DNA from: Haliclona indistincta
Taxonomy: Eukaryota; Porifera; Demospongiae; Haplosclerida; Chalinidae
Assembly (NCBI GenBank): GCA_964017065.1
Contig: OZ024784.1
Span: 14,985,152 to 15,049,151, forward strand
Length of the DNA: 64,000 bases
Direction of reading: 5' to 3'
Numbering within the stretch: position 1 is the first letter of the stretch; each line of letters starts with the position of its first letter. The position numbers were made by a program, and so were the translations under genes. Positions 1 to 12,684 of this stretch are shown one piece after another. The notes under the pieces were generated by a model. That model was not told the DNA's origin. It worked only from the letters and a program-made list of their open reading frames with translations, and searched no databases.

Positions 1-2884
1 GAGTGAGTATCTACCTTTCCTGCATTCCTCTCACTCTTCTGTTACTGGGACAGTGTTCAGGAGATAAGTTGCTCTAGTAAGGAGCTACTACAAACGGAGG
101 GAACAGTACTGCATCACATCAGCCATGCTATCAAGCACAATCATGTGAGAACTCTCTAATTTTTCATTCTCTTACTCTCTTTCACTGAATCAGGAGCTCA
201 CCAAGGAATATCTGAAGGGGCTGAAGGTACTCTTGTTGCTCACTGCTATTATTAATCACTAGCATTGATGACCAGGTCACTCAATCTCAACTCAAGAAAT
301 CTACACTGACTCCATTCACTATGGCCCTGGCTCTCTCACTGATACGAGTTCACAAATTTGAAGATTCTGTATGTTAAAAAATTATATGCTCTTTAGATTG
401 TTCTGCTTTATATCAGGTGATGGATTTTGTGAAAAATGTTGCTCTGAAGTGCTTCAAGGATGAAGCTAGAAGAAAGAGCTCAACTATCATGCAAGGTTTG
501 AATTTACACGGTTACACTGACACACATACTATGTCATTGTGTTTTTTTTTCCAAGGATTGGCTGAGTTAAGGTCAACTCCTAACATTGAGCAAGTGATGT
601 TTGACACTGTAGAACACAGGTGAGTTAACGGAGTGGTGAAAGGGAGGTGTTAGTTCGTCTATATTTCTCTAGTACTCATGGATGGGATAGTGTTGTTAGT
701 GGGTTAGTGATGGTTGGGTTCCATCTGTTGGACACCTTCTCTCCCAAGACAACCGGTAAGAACTGTTCCTTACGTGCATGCATTGCTCTCTTTCTCATTA
801 CATGTTCCTGTTTGATGTATTCTGTTCTAATACGTGTAGCAACACTAGGGTCGACACCACAGCTGAAGGCTTGCTTGCTCGGTGGAAGAGTGCTGTACAA
901 GTGTGTTAAAGTATGAATCATTATGTTTATGCTTGTTGAATTTATTCACTTTCCACAGTCCCATCAGAGTATACGTCAGGGGGTGCTGTATGAGCTGGTC
1001 AATAGGATCCTCACTAGTGCCTCAGTTTGTGCCTACCACTATATTGGTATGTACCATCTGCATTTGTATGCTCTTAAATATTGTCTACAGGTCTGCTCAG
1101 TGACATTACATCAGCATTTCCTCACGAGTCTGTCCCAAAGGTAAGAAAGAGCATGTGCTGTGCACAAAGAGAACGTTTTCATTTGTTGTAGCTAAGCGAG
1201 ACGTTTGGTTTCCTTAACTCTCTTCCGTCTGCTCCTGCTGTTGCATTCTTAAAGGCAGTTCTAGTAAGCAATTTCTCCAAACATGACTTTAATGAACATG
1301 GTATTCGTCTTTAGCCTCTGTTGACAGCCAGTGCTGCCTTGAGAGACTCTCTGCTTATTGTACTGAGAAAACTGCTATTCTCCAAGTACGAACAAAAAAT
1401 ACTTGTAATATTGTTACTAGTAGAATCGTAAGTGTAGTTGTGGTAAAAGGGAGGTGTCTTTATAACTGATGTGATCCTCGGATCGAAACGTTTTATCAAA
1501 TATTATTGTTTCTGTGCTACGCCATGATTTTACTAGTAACATTATAATATGGAGGTAGCAAACAATCTTTACACTAAAAATACTTGTGTTCGTTCATCTC
1601 TCAATGTCCATTCTCTACTTATTATGAAGGCATCTAGAGTGCAGGAAGACTGCAGTGGGTGGTTACCTCTTGCTGCTGAGAAAGTTCAAGGTATTTCATG
1701 CTTTCGTACCTTCACATCCGAGTCACATACAAGTTCTTCAGGTACTACAGCCCAGAGCAGGAGGAACAGAAGATGACAGTCAGAGTAGCCAGTACAGTCA
1801 GTCACAGTCACCTCGAGTGCTACAGGTGGGTTCGTGTGTTGATGGCGCTTGATATATCTCTCACATAGACACAAGCTGAGCTGCATGTGTTTGGGGGCCG
1901 GTCCAGCAGATTTGGGAACGAAGCACTTTGTCTGGAGATAGTTGGTGAGCACTATTGAGTGGATTTGTTTTTAGTCTACGTCTCTTTTGTAGGTGCTCTC
2001 AGGAGGTGTCTCAGTCAGCAGGATGAAGTGAGGATGACCCTCTATGAGGTAGGAACAACGATCACTCTTGTGCAAACGTTATCTTCTATTTCTCTCAGGG
2101 ATTGTATAGTGTGTTTTGCAGCAACACTAAGATGGCCGAACATATTCTCAGTCTCCTGATAAGCCAGTTTGATCTATATTATGAGACAGAATCCTATGTC
2201 ACTCCTCCCATTAAACTTGCCTCCTGTATGTTGACCAGCGGAGGAGTCACCACGAGGAAGGAGCCTCTTGCTAATCTGACCAACTGCCTTCAGCTGTGCC
2301 TAGTCAGGCAACGGTTGTTAGAGGAGGGCGGAGCTGAGCCCCTCCCACAGATACAGCAGACCAGTGACACACTGAAAGCACTAGCTGATAGAATGTCTAA
2401 TTGTGAAATGGATGATTTTGAACTGGTGAGGATGAACCACTGTATTCTCTACATCTCTCTCTCTCTTCCTAGGACAAGTCTAGTGACTACTCATCTGGAA
2501 CTAGTGTGGGCAGCAAGAACCACATCACTGCAAGAACCATCATGGGTCTCTATGAGGTAATCACATGATTCTCACGTGACCACCACACAACACTCATGTG
2601 ACTAATATTGATAGGCTCTCATGGATTATGTGTTCACTACCGGAGAGCACAGGTAACCACAGTATTGTTGCAACAAGTATGCTACATAAATCAATGTGTT
2701 CAGTCTGGAGTCATGCCAGTTGGTGCTCAAGCTATTCCACTGTTATAAAACATTGCACGAGCTCTTGCAAGATAAAGGAAGTGGTCCAGGAAGGCGTGGT
2801 TCCACATCAAAATATTCTTCAAGGAAGAATAGTTGTGTGATGTGTCTACCATCAGTAGTAAATCTACTGCATGCTGTGTTCAGG

Positions 2885-2917
<33 letters not shown>

Positions 2918-5696
2918 TTCTCTCTCTCCCGCTCTCTCTTTCTCTCTCTCTCTCCTTTATGATACTTTATTTCTCCAGTGATAATAAACCGTCTCACCAA
3001 CAATCATTAGCTGTATTCAGAGAATCAGTATCATTCGTGAAGTATGTACTCACATGTGTTCATGCTAAGATTCAGCTGGTGAGCAGTGGTGTGCATGTAC
3101 TGCTGTGAGTGTGTGATCGTCGTGTGTAGCTGAGTGATGGTGACGTTGATGGAGGGGGCTGGCTATACCAATGGACCGACAGTGCTAATCTGTCTAGAAA
3201 AAGTGAGAAAACCTTCAAGGAGTGTTGCTCAATAGGAAAGTAAGTCACTGCGTACACACAGTATGCATTATAATATCAAGGCACATTAGGAGAATACAGT
3301 TCTGATAAGATTATAACATAGTGTTTCTACAGGATCTTATACTCTCTTATAAGCACTGAAGGACATAACAGAGAAACAGGGAAGAAAGACAAGGCAATCA
3401 TGATACCTGTACAAGTTACATGAGCTATTCCTTTGGGTTTTTTGTTTACAGGGCAAATCGGTTCATTTAATGTGTTTGGATAGTTTCCATCAGCTTGTTG
3501 TGAAGGTGGTTCTGGTACACCACGGCTCACAGCTCAGTGAGTTTCTAGCAGCCATTGTTGCTGGAGGGGACCGGCGGGATGATGAAGAGGAGGTAGGAAG
3601 CAGCACGTGTGATGAGAGACTCATGCTCGTCATCCAACACTTCCAAGTCAGTCATTCTCTCTCCATTGTTGAATAGTCAAATGCTCATACTATTCAGAAA
3701 CTAGCTCTGAGTGTGTTCAATGGTACTTCTAATGACTATTCAATGAAGGACATGCAGACCATAATTGCTCTCCTATCAGCGCTGTCAAACCATCTAGAAA
3801 CAGAGTCTGAACAAGTTAGACACAACTGTTTCAAACTATGTAAGTCTCAATTCTCATTCTTCTAGGTCAAAGAAGTGTTCGAATGGACTACATCGCAGTG
3901 CCGTGAATTTAATATTTGTGAGACTTCGATGCATCACCACCAGCACTTTATACATCAGCATCTCTCTCTCTTTAGCTGATGTTCCAGTGTGCAAGTCTAT
4001 GTTGTCTCTATTGTTCCAGCTCGGTGGAAGGCAGACCACCAACCTGAAAACTGTGAGTCAGTCTAGTGTTCGAGAGTATTTCACTGTCTATGTGTAATTT
4101 AGATACGCAAGATCTCTCAAGCTATTCACTATCATGTTGGAGATATTGATGAGGTATTCTAAACCTCATGTCAGTTTTATTCTTCACTTAATCTCTGCTT
4201 CAGACATTAGAGTTTGATGATCATGAGATGTTCTATGCTATCGTTAACCCACATACAGCCAATGGTCTTCTAGTGAGTTGTTCTTCTGTGTCGCCATTCT
4301 TGTGTTGATGGTTCTTGTTCTTTTTTAGCCTCCGCTGTACTCACAGATAGAGCAGATATTGGAAAATTGTGGTATCATTGTCAGTTACCTCACAACTGAG
4401 CTTGCTAGCCATGACCACAGTTCTGGTAATAACATGTCTCATACTACCGTACTGGTTCGTTATCAGGCGCAGCTCGCATTATAGGCGCATACTCTCACTT
4501 GATAAGCACATGTTTGCTGCAGCGCTCAATATACTTGCATTGAAAAGAAACGTTGCACATTTCGCTTATAAGCGAATATTTCTTTGCTGTGGATATATAA
4601 TAACATGCCAGTACGGTAACTTACTAATAATATATTTTGTGATTCTGAATAATATTTTACTACCTAACATGTACTAGATACAAATTTTTTAAATTTATGT
4701 CGTGCTCTCATGCCTATACTCATGTCTGTCACACTCATTCTTCTGATGTTGTCAATCTCTCAGATGATAGTGATGATGATGACTCATCTGGTGAGAGGTT
4801 GTTCACGTTGGTAGCTGACTGCCTAATGTCCATTGTGCTCAGTTGCCATGAGCTAGTCCAGACCAAACCTACCAATACTATTGATGGTATACTGAAGGTG
4901 ACTACCGTACCACGCACTCATACTGCTTGCTACTACTGCTGTTGCTGCAGGTTTTGATAAAACTTTATGAGATCCTCGGTGAATTTGCTAAATACGTGAG
5001 TGTCATGTATCACTGTAGTTAGCTCAATGATGTTGTTTTGCAGAGCCTCTCGTTGTATACACACCAGGCTACAGTGCACACAAGCTTCAGAAAATTGTGT
5101 GAAAAAGTTGGAAAGTACCTCTGCCAACAGATCTACTGTTGCATTCAGGTTCTATTGATACTTGATAGAGTACAGTAATTTTTATTTATTTGTGGGATTG
5201 TCTTTCAGAGTAGCCAGTCGATGTCTGATACTGGAGGAAGAGCTGGAGCTAAGGGGAAAGGAAAGGGAAAGGGGAAAGCTCCATCAGCTGGCAAGGTCTG
5301 TGGTGTGTTCTCAAGAACATTGTCACTGTGCTGTGTAGGTTATAGTACGCAAAGAGACCAAATTGATTCCTAAACTCATTTACGGACTGGAACAGTTTGA
5401 AAAGTATATTCTTCAGTTGTCAAAGAAATCAAAGGTTTGTGGACTACTTTTTTCACATAGATCTCATCTCTACACATTATTGCAGATCAATCTCTTGGAG
5501 AACTTTTCGCGAACCACTTCTCGAGACTTTCGCATTTATAGTAGTAAGCTGGAGGACATTATGAATGAAGAACATGAGGAAGATGAAGATGATGAGAAAA
5601 TGGATGTAGGAGAGGAGGAGGAAGATGGTAGTGTGCAATCTGATCATTCATCTTCCACTTCTGCACCACCAAAAACTAAGCGGCTCAAACGCCAAT
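1..5696 (+). CDS. FANCI: Fanconi anemia group I protein (FANCI), 3' part, spliced
   Basis: Partner of FANCD2 in the nuclear ID complex that clamps DNA at interstrand crosslinks. The 5' end lies outside the window; many short exons run to the stop at 5694-5696. Recognisable blocks in order: VGGYLLLLRKFKV (from 1655), GALRRCLSQQDEVR (about 1993-2035), DRMSNCEMDDFELDKSSDYS (split by an intron near 2426-2472), and the C-terminal IPKLIYGLEQFEKYI plus SRDFRIYSSKLED (5367-5557), followed by an acidic stretch and a KTKRLKRQ basic end resembling the vertebrate C-terminal nuclear signal. The lysine matching the vertebrate monoubiquitination site (human K523, in LRK) is encoded at 1369-1371, and an SQ cluster matching the ATR-phosphorylated one is at 1778-1807. 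Introns are mostly 50-120 nt. Family assignment is firm; exact exon joins are inferred. Confidence 0.93.
2884..2956. repeat. TC-rich microsatellite in FANCI intron
   Basis: An almost pure (TC)n/(TTTC)n pyrimidine tract of about 70 bases inside a FANCI intron. It gives the long low-complexity RERERE reading on the other strand, which is not coding. Confidence 0.85.
4445..4618. mobile_element. Candidate small MITE with 11-bp inverted ends, in FANCI intron
   Basis: TACCGTACTGG at 4445-4455 is matched exactly by its reverse complement at 4608-4618, and GTTAT recurs a few bases further in on both arms. The ends fit TA target sites around CCGTACTGG. The inside holds a perfect 16-bp palindrome (4561-4576, TTCGCTTATAAGCGAA). 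It sits in one of the longer introns of the gene. No ORF; class unknown. Confidence 0.45.
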
Positions 5697-5841
5697 GACA
5701 TGGAATACCGTATTATGTTATTATCCGTATTATTATACCCACATTAAAAATTGAAACAGTCCCGTGACGTATGCGTAATAAGTTACAACCATCCTTAGCT
5801 TCAGGAAGAAGACACACGCCCGTCGCCACTTGCTGTACGAG

Positions 5842-8800
5842 ATGGGGAAGGGTTTAGCGATAGTAGTAGCTACTCTAGTGTGTTTCTGTACACTTGTGAC
5901 TGTGATCAGAGCCGATACGGTTAGAACAAGGTGAGTAAACAAACCGCTCTTGTCATAGTCAGATTTACATCATGTTCGTCCCAGGCTGACCGAACGGACC
6001 GGTGTGATAGCTGAGCCTGCCAGTGGCTCAGGAAAGTATGCTGACAGTAGGAGCAGCCTGTGGTTTATAGAGGGAAACAGGTAACTATTCTGTGGGGATA
6101 GTCGTAGTATATTATTACTATTATACTCGTTTCTCTACCCAACAGCACATTGGGATACGTGAAGCTCAAGTTCAACTATTTGGATCTCGAGTGTTCTTGG
6201 GACTACCTTCACATATTTGGCAGTGACTCTGTTCATGATGATAAATTGGCTGCTTACTCGTAAGTTCTGTACAAGGAGAATGAGAGAGCTTAATGACCCC
6301 ACCCACAGTGGAGATGTCCTTCCACCTACCAATGAGCCTCAGCAAGGTCGTCCAACAGCTACCCCTCTAGATGGTCATTTGTCTTCACTAACTGACAACA
6401 ATGGTGGCAGCATTACCAGTGGCAGTGGCTCTGGAGACATGTCGGATTTATTGCCAACTCGAGAAATCTTCCTCTCCTCATCTACCCCTCGTCTCCTTCT
6501 TCACTTTTACTCTGATGCCAGCGCTAATGCAAGAGGGTTCAACATATCATACTGGTATACTGCTTACCACTAATTTAGCTTGACCTTATTTTTTTTCTCA
6601 AGGGTGAGCTCGTGCATTGCCAACTGTTCTGACAATGGTGACTGTGATGAAGAAACTGGTGTGTGTGACTGTTACACTGGTTGGACAGGAGATTACTGCC
6701 AGCACGTGGGGTGCCCGTCTGCTTGCTCTGCTCATGGTGTGTGTGACAACCAACAAAAGCTTTGTGTCTGTGACAACGGATTCACTGGTGAGTGAGTGTG
6801 TGTGTGCGTGTGGTGCATGGTGAGGCTGTTGTTGAAGTGAACTGTTGTTGTTGTTGTTCATGAAACTTGTACCTTTGTTCTAGATCCCATTATGATAATA
6901 ACAGTGTTGTATGTACTGTATTGTGGTCAGCATACTGTATGTGTACTTATCTTTTCTCAATACTTTCTGTATCATGTGTGTTAGTAAAGTATGGTCATCG
7001 GCTGTTTTCTTTTCTCAACAGGCGAAGATTGTTCCATTCCTAGAAATACCGATCACTGGCAAAGAGTCAATGTCTCATCATCACTTGGTAAGCTTCATCT
7101 AGTGTTAGATTAGATTGCTTCAGTGCAGCAAGAATGCCCGTGATTATGGGCATTATTACAATTTTAGGCTTGTTAGTTCCAATAAGGTAGTCAGTATTAA
7201 CACTGATTAGCTATTACCATTGAAGTCATTACTGTCTTATCCTGTTGCACACAAGGTATTGAAGATATGGAGAGAGCAGGTCATTCTGCTGTAGTGTGGG
7301 ATGAGTGGATGTGGGTGTATGGAGGATACCAGTTCCCTACTGTCAGCTCCTCATCACAGGATGGGTCAGTAGACGACAGCACTCTAACTCAGATGATCAG
7401 GTACAGCTGCCGCTCATCATTCTTTGAGCAATGTTTACGAAAACTACAACCATTGACAATGCAAAAAATATGTTGTTGCTTTTCAATGCTGACTATCATT
7501 GTGCATCCAATGGTGTACGTCTTCATAATGTGTCATGGAAAAAACCCTCTGATACAAGAAGCACTTATTGTAGTTGATTAACAGTTGTCGGTGTAACTAG
7601 ACCAGCACATTAGTTGTTACTGTAACTTGACAGTGTGTTTATGCTCCAGATATCATTTTGAGTCAGAGACCTGGGAAGCCGTACCATCTGATGATTCTGT
7701 TCAGCCGAGCCCACGATATGGTCACTCTGCTGTAGTGTACAATGTGAGTGTGTGTCGTGTCTGTGTGCTGTTACTGCTATCTGATTGTTCAGGACACCAT
7801 GGTTGTGTTTGGAGGTTCACTGCTACTATCTGAGAAGGTCACGAATGAGTTGTGGGTGTTCAATTTCTCTAATATGTCCTGGACTCAAATACCAACTGAA
7901 GCAAACCTGAATGAGGTCAGTAAAACAGAATGTGTTGTAGCATGCACTCTCTGCCCATCTATTCCCACTTTAAATCTGTTTTATACTACTACCATGAGTT
8001 TACTAGTGAGGGAATTTATTTCTTTGCCCACAAAAAGGCTCCCTTTTGATGAGGTTGATCAACCGAAGATGACCCTGTTACTAACCCACCCACATTAGAT
8101 TAAAATTCCACATTCCAGTCCCTGGCACATGACTTCCTATTGTTTACCTCACCACAGAATTCCACTACCAACAGCAGCAGTTTCTTACCTATTGGTGTAC
8201 GAGACCATACTGCTAATATCGTGGGAGACAAGATGATAGTATTGTTTGGTTACTCACAGTTGAGGGACATCATCTTGACATACGTACAGGAGTACAACTT
8301 CGGTAATGCATGCTAACTACATCTTAAAATTTACAAATATGTGTGATCAGGAGCGTATATGGGGGAGGAGCGTTTAACTACCGTATTCGCTATAGTAATA
8401 TCGAAGTCTAAAGTCCGCTGACATGCGCTGTTGCTTCTTGGAACTTGGGCCTTTCTTTGCGCATTGTGACTCGCTATTTCCATCCACGCTTCGTCCTGCC
8501 CATTTCCTGCTAAAACAAGCGAGCGTGAGCGCAAGTGGCGGACTTTAGATTTTGTTATCCACAGTTGAACGCTCCTTCCCCTTATACACTCCTGGTGTGA
8601 TTGCTATGCTTGTTGGTGTATACTTACTGGAGTTTATGTACCTCTCCCTCCCTCTCTCATCTACAGTTGACGAGACCTGGTCAGCTCCGTTGTCATCTTT
8701 CAATTCCTTCATCGACTTTCCTACCGGTAGAATGGGTCACACTAGTAGCTACATTGCTGAAACTGGTCTCATCTATGTGCACGGCGGCTACAATGCTGGA

Positions 8801-11800
8801 GGCTTCGTTCGCGCACTCTTAACATACCATCCTAGCAGTCGTGTGTGGAGTGAATGGACTCGTAGTCCCTTACCTCAGACATTCCATTCTACAACAATTC
8901 TAGGGAGTTTGTTAGTGAGCTTTGGAGGGAAAACTAATGGTAGCTGCATTGGGAACAATACAGTTATCTATAACATTGGTGCGTGTGTACTAATAGCTTA
9001 TACTAGGGAGGATTATAATCTGATTTTGTACAGTATGTAATAGTTGGCAAATTGTGGATTTTCCTGGACTGTCGCTCAATAGTAGTCGTATTGGTCACAC
9101 TACTGTTGGTGCACCCACTGGAGGTGGTCTGATCATGTTCGGAGGATTCCTGGGGCAACTACATCACGATACTGTGCATCTTGTTCCTGGTATGTGCCTG
9201 CTACTGTGTGAATTTGCATGTCACTTTTCTCTCTGTTCGACGTCAGGTAACTGCAGCAGATTGTCTGCAGCACAATGTACTGGAAATGCATCACCGTTTT
9301 GTGGGTGGTCCAACAGCTCATCACAGTGTGTTCCACTTCACAGTCAATACCATCTTGACAATTCAATCTGTCCTATTCCAGGTACGTTATAATTTTTCAC
9401 TAGTCATGTATTTTGCAAAGTGTATTTTGTGGAAATTGCAAATCCAGCAGCTTCTTGCATGGAGCTTCATGATGTTTTCATTGTTTACTAGCAATAGATT
9501 GCTGTATTATTCTTTCGGCAATCTTATAGACCCTCTCTCTCCCTCTCTCTTTAGATCACTGCAGGATGCTCTTCACTTGTGCGTCATGCCTCAGTAGCAC
9601 TCTGAACTGTGTATGGAATATCTCCACTAGTCACTGTCTGTCTTCGTCTCTTGCTGGTCCTCTCACTAACTCCACTCACATCACTTCCAACTCAAGCGTC
9701 TGTGCTACTACTCTGCACAACCAGACCTGTTCGTCATATCATAGCTGTAACAGCTGTGCTGTACATAATGAGTGTTTGTGGAACAATGTCTTAGTAGCAT
9801 GTGTAGAAGCTGACAAATTGCAAACCAATAGTGAGTGCTACCTGAATTTCACACATAAAAATTTCTCTTTTTTGTCTAGACACAGCTCCAGTATCTCCGC
9901 CCGGGATATGTCCAGTATCTGGTTGTTTTCAGCACACATCGTGTGGTTCATGCACTACAATCAACAGCTGTCTGTGGTGTTCTTCTCTCAGTGTGTGTGT
10001 ACCCAATAGTTCACTCTATCCCTATGTCTTTCCATTTGGGCAATGCTTGGGATGGTCTTCTCGGTCCTGTCCAGGTGAGAATACTAGAAGTTGATCGTTA
10101 GCAGTTTACTCTCTCTCTCTCTTTATTTCTCAGCTGATGACTGTTCAGGCTACAAGTCTTGTGATAGCTGTGAGGTTGATGTGAGGTGTGGATGGTGCCA
10201 GGGACCTGCTAATACAGGTCTGGGTGTGTGCAGAGAAGGAGGCTTTCTAGCATCACAAAACACATCTGCTTGCCCTGCCTCACGTTGGTTTTTTGATGAA
10301 TGTCCAGGTACACTTAGCACTCACAGAACTAGGACCATAATAAATCTTTTGCTTCCTCAGCTTGCCAGTGTAATGGACACAGTGTTTGTGTCAATGAAAG
10401 CATTTGTGTTGACTGTCAGAACAACACCAAAGGTATTGTCTCTCACTAAACAACATGACTTACTCTTTTTTCATCAGGTACAAATTGTGAGCAGTGTGTG
10501 GATACATTCTATGGGGATCCCAGAAATGGACAGTTCTGTTCAGGTACACTGTTGTTGTAGAACTAGCTCATTAGCTTATCCTTTCTCTCTCGTGCTCCAT
10601 TCAGTCTGTGACTGCAATGGCTACAATACAACGTGCAACAGCACCAATGGAAACTGTGTGTGCAGCAATGTTGGAGTATCTGGACCAAGATGTGGACAGT
10701 GAGCGTTCACGCAGTCAATGCCTAGTTGCGGAAATTTTCCGGGAAGTAGCTTGTTGCGTTCTCAAACGACTTATATAAAAAGTTACCGAAAAAGAGCCAG
10801 AAACGCGGACGCGCGCTGGCCAGATCGGGGCATCTTGCTGCTGACTTCCAAAGCCCACAAACTCGCAACTACCGTTCTTCGGCGCCCGAGTCGATTGCCA
10901 CGTGTTGCGCAAATTTAGACGCCGCTGTCAGTCTAGATGCCAGAAGAAGCGATCGTGCTACTGACCGTCGTTGTCGACTTTGAACAACCATGGGTATACG
11001 CACAGGCTCGGCATGGCACGTACGCGTGGCAACGGGACGTCGCGTCATCGGCGTTCCAATACTCGCAGCTAAAAAAATTATTATCTCGTAGTGTTCACCA
11101 TTATGTTGTCTTTACAGCAAGCGCTCCATTCCATAATGATACCATCTCTCTCTGTTTTCAGATGTCTCACTCAACCAAGTTTTGGCGGAGATGCCTCCAA
11201 TATCTGTTACTGTGAGTCATTCACAGATAATAATAATACAAGTGTCATCATCGCCTTGTATTTTCCAGACACACTCCAAGTTGGCTACATATACTCACAA
11301 CTCACCACTGGAAACGGTCAAGAGGCGTTCTACCTAACCAGACCATCAGGAGTGAGCCTTTACTTCAGAGTGACTGGATATTATAACTCTTTTATTCTTA
11401 GGATGCCGGTCTTACTTTCAAGTTTGAGATAACGTTCAATCCAGAGCTCAATCCGATATGGGTTCAACTATACTTGGGCAGAGGTGACCCTTGCTTGATT
11501 ATGATGCACTGTACTTTAATTATATTACCCATAGCATCGGAACGCTATCAAGTGCTGGTCAATCTGACTGAACCGCGAATGGTCGAGAGGACTAACTCAT
11601 TCGACATGCTCATTGGCAGCTTTTCATCTCCCAATGATACCGAGCTATTCACGTTTGCTCACGAAGACATCATGAACACATCCAACTTCACCGAACTGTT
11701 CTACAATGCTGTAGCTGATGATTACACCACTAATCTATGGGATGGTGATGTTGCGTTGATTATAAGAGTGTTCAATGTCTCATCTCATGTTGTGTACAAG

Positions 11801-12419
11801 GTCAGCATGAAGGCTATACCTGTATCTTGTGTCATCTTCTCTTTGTCTCTAGATCACAGTCGATCAGAGTAACTTAATGTTCCTTCTCTACTTCTTTGTC
11901 ACATTTGTGAGGTGAGTGAATAACTTGTCAGCAGCTACTATTATCCTCTTCTCTTTACAGCTGTTTCACATTTTTGCTCTCAGCATTTCTAATAGGATGG
12001 TATATCAAGAGGAAGCTCGAAATCAGAGCTTTCATTAGAGTGAGTGTGTGTCCCTCTCTACACTAACACTGGTTGAACCATACCCACAGGCACAACATAT
12101 TGAAATGCAGAGAAGAGTCAGACGACCGTTTGCACGGATCAAGACTATTGTAGGAAAGAGACTTGAGCCGAGAATGCGCCAACAAGCATCATACGTTGCT
12201 GTAGAAACATGCAAGGACACGAAAGCAGCTGTGTTGACATTGTTGGTACGATTACCAGGTAACCAAGAGACGGGTCACCCGTCTTCTGGGCGGACAGGAG
12301 TATGTTTTGGCAGCACTATTGTTAAAATGAACGCTTCAAAAATAAAGAACAAGAAAAATAAAGAGTCCTCCTCAGCCACTCGAAGAAGAAATCACACCGA
12401 AGTTCATATTGATACATGA
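5842..12419 (+). CDS. ATRN: Attractin-like transmembrane protein (CUB-EGF-Kelch-PSI-laminin EGF), spliced
   Basis: Type I membrane glycoprotein. Starts with a hydrophobic signal sequence (MGKGLAIVVATLVCFCTLVT). In order: CUB-type exons (5985-6560), two EGF-like units (6601-6795, CDNGDCDEETGVCDC style), six Kelch blades (7020-9190, with WVYGGY, VFGGS, VHGGY, SFGGK and MFGGF strands), several PSI cysteine modules (9240-10310), two laminin-type EGF units (10360-11210), a beta-rich stalk, one membrane span (about 11878-12010) and a cytoplasmic tail. The tail carries RRPFARIKT and KAAVLTLLVRLPG, matching the MASRPF and KAAVLSVFVRLP motifs of vertebrate attractins, which separates it from MEGF8. 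The C-type lectin domain of vertebrate attractin between PSI modules is not seen. Stop at 12417-12419, with AATAAA at 12439-12444. In vertebrates attractin works with MGRN1-type ligases; that role is only inferred here. Confidence 0.9.
8348..8594. mobile_element. MITE with imperfect ~33-bp inverted ends and 7-bp direct repeat, in attractin intron
   Basis: The left arm starts CAGGAGCGTATATGGGGG and the right arm, reverse complemented, starts CAGGAGTGTATAAGGGGA; similarity continues through GGAGCGTTnAACT. A second inverted pair, TCTAAAGTCCGC/GCGGACTTTAGA, lies deeper. GTGTGAT flanks both sides (8341-8347 and 8595-8601) and looks like a target-site duplication. It fills most of a roughly 360-nt intron between Kelch exons. 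No coding capacity. Confidence 0.7.
10700..11095. other. CpG-rich insert in attractin intron
   Basis: This intron interrupts the second laminin-EGF unit and is about 460 nt, far longer than its neighbours. It is unusually rich in CpG (for example GGACGCGCGCTGGCC and GGGACGTCGCGTCATCGGCG) and holds a TATATAAAA at about 10772-10780. Flanking exons join cleanly across it (CGQ to CLTQPSFGG). It could be an old mobile insertion or an internal promoter. No inverted ends were found. Confidence 0.4.
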
Positions 12420-12684
12420 TGAGGCTGTTTTTGCCGACAATAAATTATTATTACTAATTTTTCCATTTTGTTAGTCAGTCACTTGTATCATAAAAATTAT
12501 AATGTTGAGCTGTATCACTATCAATGTGTGTATTCATTTCTCTGTTCTTGTGTATTTTCTTTGATCTCAATTATTGTGAATTCTGTTCATTTTACTGCAG
12601 TTATAAAATTGATTTTCTAATAATAATTTTTTTGCAATTATGAGCAAATCTCCCTCACAAAACTCATGATAAGCACATGAAAAA

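Noticed and set aside
2743..3003. Glu/Arg-repeat minus ORF
   Set aside because: Translation of the TC microsatellite in a FANCI intron.
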